Shown here: positions 61,611-64,000 of the stretch, piece after piece
How positions within the stretch are numbered: position 1 is the first letter of the stretch
Layout: each line of letters starts with the position of its first letter
Assembly (NCBI GenBank): GCA_013399875.1
Contig: VXAZ01018985.1
Coordinates: 1,042,693-1,106,692, forward strand
Direction of reading: 5' to 3'
Origin: Gymnorhina tibicen
Lineage: Eukaryota > Chordata > Aves > Passeriformes > Artamidae
DNA length: 64,000 nt
Translations under genes and position numbers: made by a program
Notes under the pieces: model-generated
Told to the model about the DNA's origin: nothing
The model's input: the letters and a program-made list of their open reading frames with translations, nothing else
Database searches by the model: none

Positions 61611-63014
61611 GTAATGTATGCATAATCCAGCTGTTTGGTTTATTTATTTGCATGTGTGGAATCAAGTCAAATTGAACTTAAGTCAACTAACATAGTTTAA
61701 AAATAAAAAACAAAAAACCCACTCAGCTTTGTAGTGGATTTCCTGTACTAACATATAGGATAAAATTTGTTTTATTTCTGCTTAACGGAGGTGGTTATCA
61801 AACATCTGGAACGTGACATTTCCCTACTGTTTGGAAAGCTGTAACAGCTTTTCCCTTTCTGTTAGAATGTAATGCTGCTGATTCCAAGTTTAAAAGGCAG
61901 TAGCTTGGCATATGTTTATGAAAATGAAAGTGAGTAAAAAACCCCCTGTGCTTTCACAAAAAGTCTCTTGGTGATCTGGGGTGCTTGCCTTTTCTCTCCC
62001 CTCGCTTGGCACTGTGTCCCTCCAGCTCCTGAGAGAGTCTGGTTTGATGCATGTGTCACTTTGTGCTTTCCCAAGGGAAGGAGTGCTGCTAAGTTTGGGT
62101 GACCCACACAAATGCCAAGCAAAGGGAGAAGGGAAGCTGTAGGCTTCTTTTGAAAAACACCCTTGTCTTTAATATTTATATAATACATTTTTGAGTCTAT
62201 GAATCCTTAGTCCCGGTCCACTGAAGACAATAATTTTCCGTCCTACATAAAGGCAGAAAAAGTGTACAAAGTGTTACACAAATTTGCACATGGCAGCGAC
62301 AGCTACTTGGAGCATTAAGCCACTCTTCTGACCCTAATGAATTATACACCAGCCCTCAGGACTGGAAATCCCAAGCTGTCCGGCTCTTTGTATGCAGAAC
62401 TTACCATTTGTAATTACAGCTGCCTTTGGCACTTAAAGGCACTTAAAGGCAAAGGGAAGTCTCACTTAAATTTAATATGGTAGCAGAAAATGCCACTGTG
62501 AACCATGTTTTATTAATTGAACATGTAGTAAAGTAAACTGAACTAGTTTTACTAGTAAAACTTTTTACTGGTTTCACTAGTAAAAAATGAAAAAACTTCA
62601 AGCTTTCTTCAGCAGTTATGTATTAGGCTAACCAGAAGTGATGACTTAAGATTTTCTGAACAAGTGCTTTAAGCCAGAAACATGTTTGAAATCACTGGGA
62701 ATAATAAGCTAAACCTAAAATACTTGCTAGTTCTCCCTTCCATGTTGATGAAGAATCCTGTCGCTGGACATGGCAATGTTTAGTTGCCAAAGATGAAAGT
62801 GAGCTTGCAATTTGAGTATGTTTGAATTTTAGTTTTGTAGTACTTGGGGGAATCCAGATGTAAACTATTTTTAGGCTATCTTTAAAACAGGGAAAGAGCC
62901 CCAAACAAATCTCGTGTTGCTGTTGGGAAAAAGCAACTGTCTGCTTGTTTTGTGATATTTATAGGTTAACTAGATATGGGTTTAATTCTGTGGTTCCTTT
63001 TTTTATTTTCCTAG
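61611..63014 (+). other. TPD52: TPD52 intron 5
   Basis: About 1.4 kb, ending TTTTATTTTCCTAG. It contains a 14-base perfect palindrome at 62547-62560. Confidence 0.9.
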
Positions 63015-63063
63015 AAATTCTCCTACTTTCAAATCCTTTGAGGAAAAAGTTGAAAACTTAAAG
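63015..63063 (+). CDS. TPD52: TPD52 exon 6
   Basis: 49 bases enter in phase 2 and end at a codon boundary. The product is NSPTFKSFEEKVENLK after the shared arginine. It is identical or nearly so to human TPD52 and distinct from the paralogues at EEKVENLK. The acceptor is TTCCTAG|A and the donor AAG|GTAAGA, close to consensus. The remaining C-terminal exon(s), 3' UTR and polyadenylation site must lie to the right of the window. Confidence 0.97.
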
Positions 63064-64000
63064 GTAAGAATTACTAAAACACCTTGGTGATTGTGGAGCT
63101 GTGGATGTGGAGAAAAGACTCAAGTGGATTCTGGGCTGCCTATTTTTTTAGTTACTGGTAAACTGTTGAAGAGGTGCTTAGATGAACATCTTTTTAAGTA
63201 CTGTGGAAATGGTTTCTCTGCCTAATGATTTGCAAATAAAATAAAGAGGTGCCTGCACCTCATACAGGAGGATGCCTTTAGATGAAATAATAGCCAGCTA
63301 ACCTGCACAAACAGCTAGTATTAGGTATCCAAAATAATTAATACCTAATAATAGGTATCCAAAATTGTCTAGGCTTTTATTTCATGCCTTTCTAGGGACT
63401 AATATCCTACACAGGAGAGAATAGCTTGGGATACATGTCTCATTTCTGGCATAAAAGACAAAAGGTCTTTGCACCTTAATTTAAACTTTACTCACAAAAG
63501 CCTCAAGTGCCAGAAGCAACCATTAATAACTTCTCCAGGTAAAAACTCACTTTAAAAATAACTAATATGTGTAATCGGAACCAGATTTGACTTCTCCTGG
63601 GCACACTGGGCTGGATGAGAAGAACGCAGTTGATAGCAAGGGGAACTAGGCCTTCTTTTGCAACTAATTGGCATTAACACCCCTGCAGTCCCACAGGGTG
63701 TATGCTGTAGAGGGAAGTGGAAAGGCAGACATGTTACCTGGAGAAAGTAAAATAGTTGCTCTGCTCCTCTAAAGATCTTAGAAATTGCTGTTGAGGCTCA
63801 AAACTGTCTGAAGTTCTTGAGAAATAGGGAAGCGAGTTTTGACTCTGAATCTCCCAAAGACTTAATGGCTTGAAAGGCTGCATACCTTTATCCATTTGTA
63901 TCTGAGGGTGTGTCAACCTTTGGACTCTGGAATCAGCCCTGGAATAAGGGCTGCTTCATGTATCTCAAAGTCAAAGGGAGACTGCTGTGTTAATCTGCTG
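63064..64000 (+). other. TPD52: Start of the next TPD52 intron, runs off the window
   Basis: No exon was found in the last 0.94 kb. A small direct repeat (GGTATCCAAAAT twice, near 63325 and 63353) is present. Confidence 0.85.

Overview
The window looks like bird nuclear DNA. Several CR1 LINE tails with the typical avian 3' end (poor copies of an ATTCTATG-type terminus) lie in otherwise repeat-poor sequence, simple repeats are short, and the one recognisable gene is a vertebrate gene with small exons, long introns and canonical GT/AG sites. The species cannot be fixed from the sequence alone. No bacterial genes, RNA genes or CRISPR arrays were seen. Nearly every open frame over 60 codons is chance intergenic or intronic sequence.

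Region 1 (1 to about 24.2 kb) is a gene-free left flank. It holds CR1 tails at 14.1, 21.8 and 23.7-24.2 kb, a possible solo LTR on the minus strand near 0.8-1.35 kb, an (ATCC)n microsatellite at 7.49 kb, an ATT/ATC repeat at 8.27 kb, small tandem duplications and a 99-N assembly gap at 18.86 kb inside a homopolymer tract.

Region 2 (about 24.2-24.85 kb) is a CpG island with clustered GC boxes and a G-quadruplex-type run. It contains a good splice donor at 24503 whose phase fits the downstream TPD52 exons, so it is probably the housekeeping promoter and first coding exon of TPD52. The start codon of that exon falls on or in a three-N ambiguity at 24489-24491.

Region 3 (24.5-64 kb, + strand) is TPD52 (tumor protein D52). 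The sequence supports: the first-exon candidate ending at 24502; an alternative first exon at 48097-48247 matching the N-terminus of the human PrLZ/PC-1 isoform; exon 2 (53255-53370); exon 3 (55001-55149); exon 4 (56026-56127); a 42-base cassette exon (61569-61610) with a 14-3-3-type serine motif; and exon 6 (63015-63063). The last coding exon and 3' UTR lie beyond the right edge. All junction phases agree, so two first exons joined to a common body, with or without the cassette, predict at least four proteins. The 23.6-kb intron between the two first exons carries two more CR1 loci, one of them a CR1 nested inside an older CR1 and keeping a decayed reverse-transcriptase frame.
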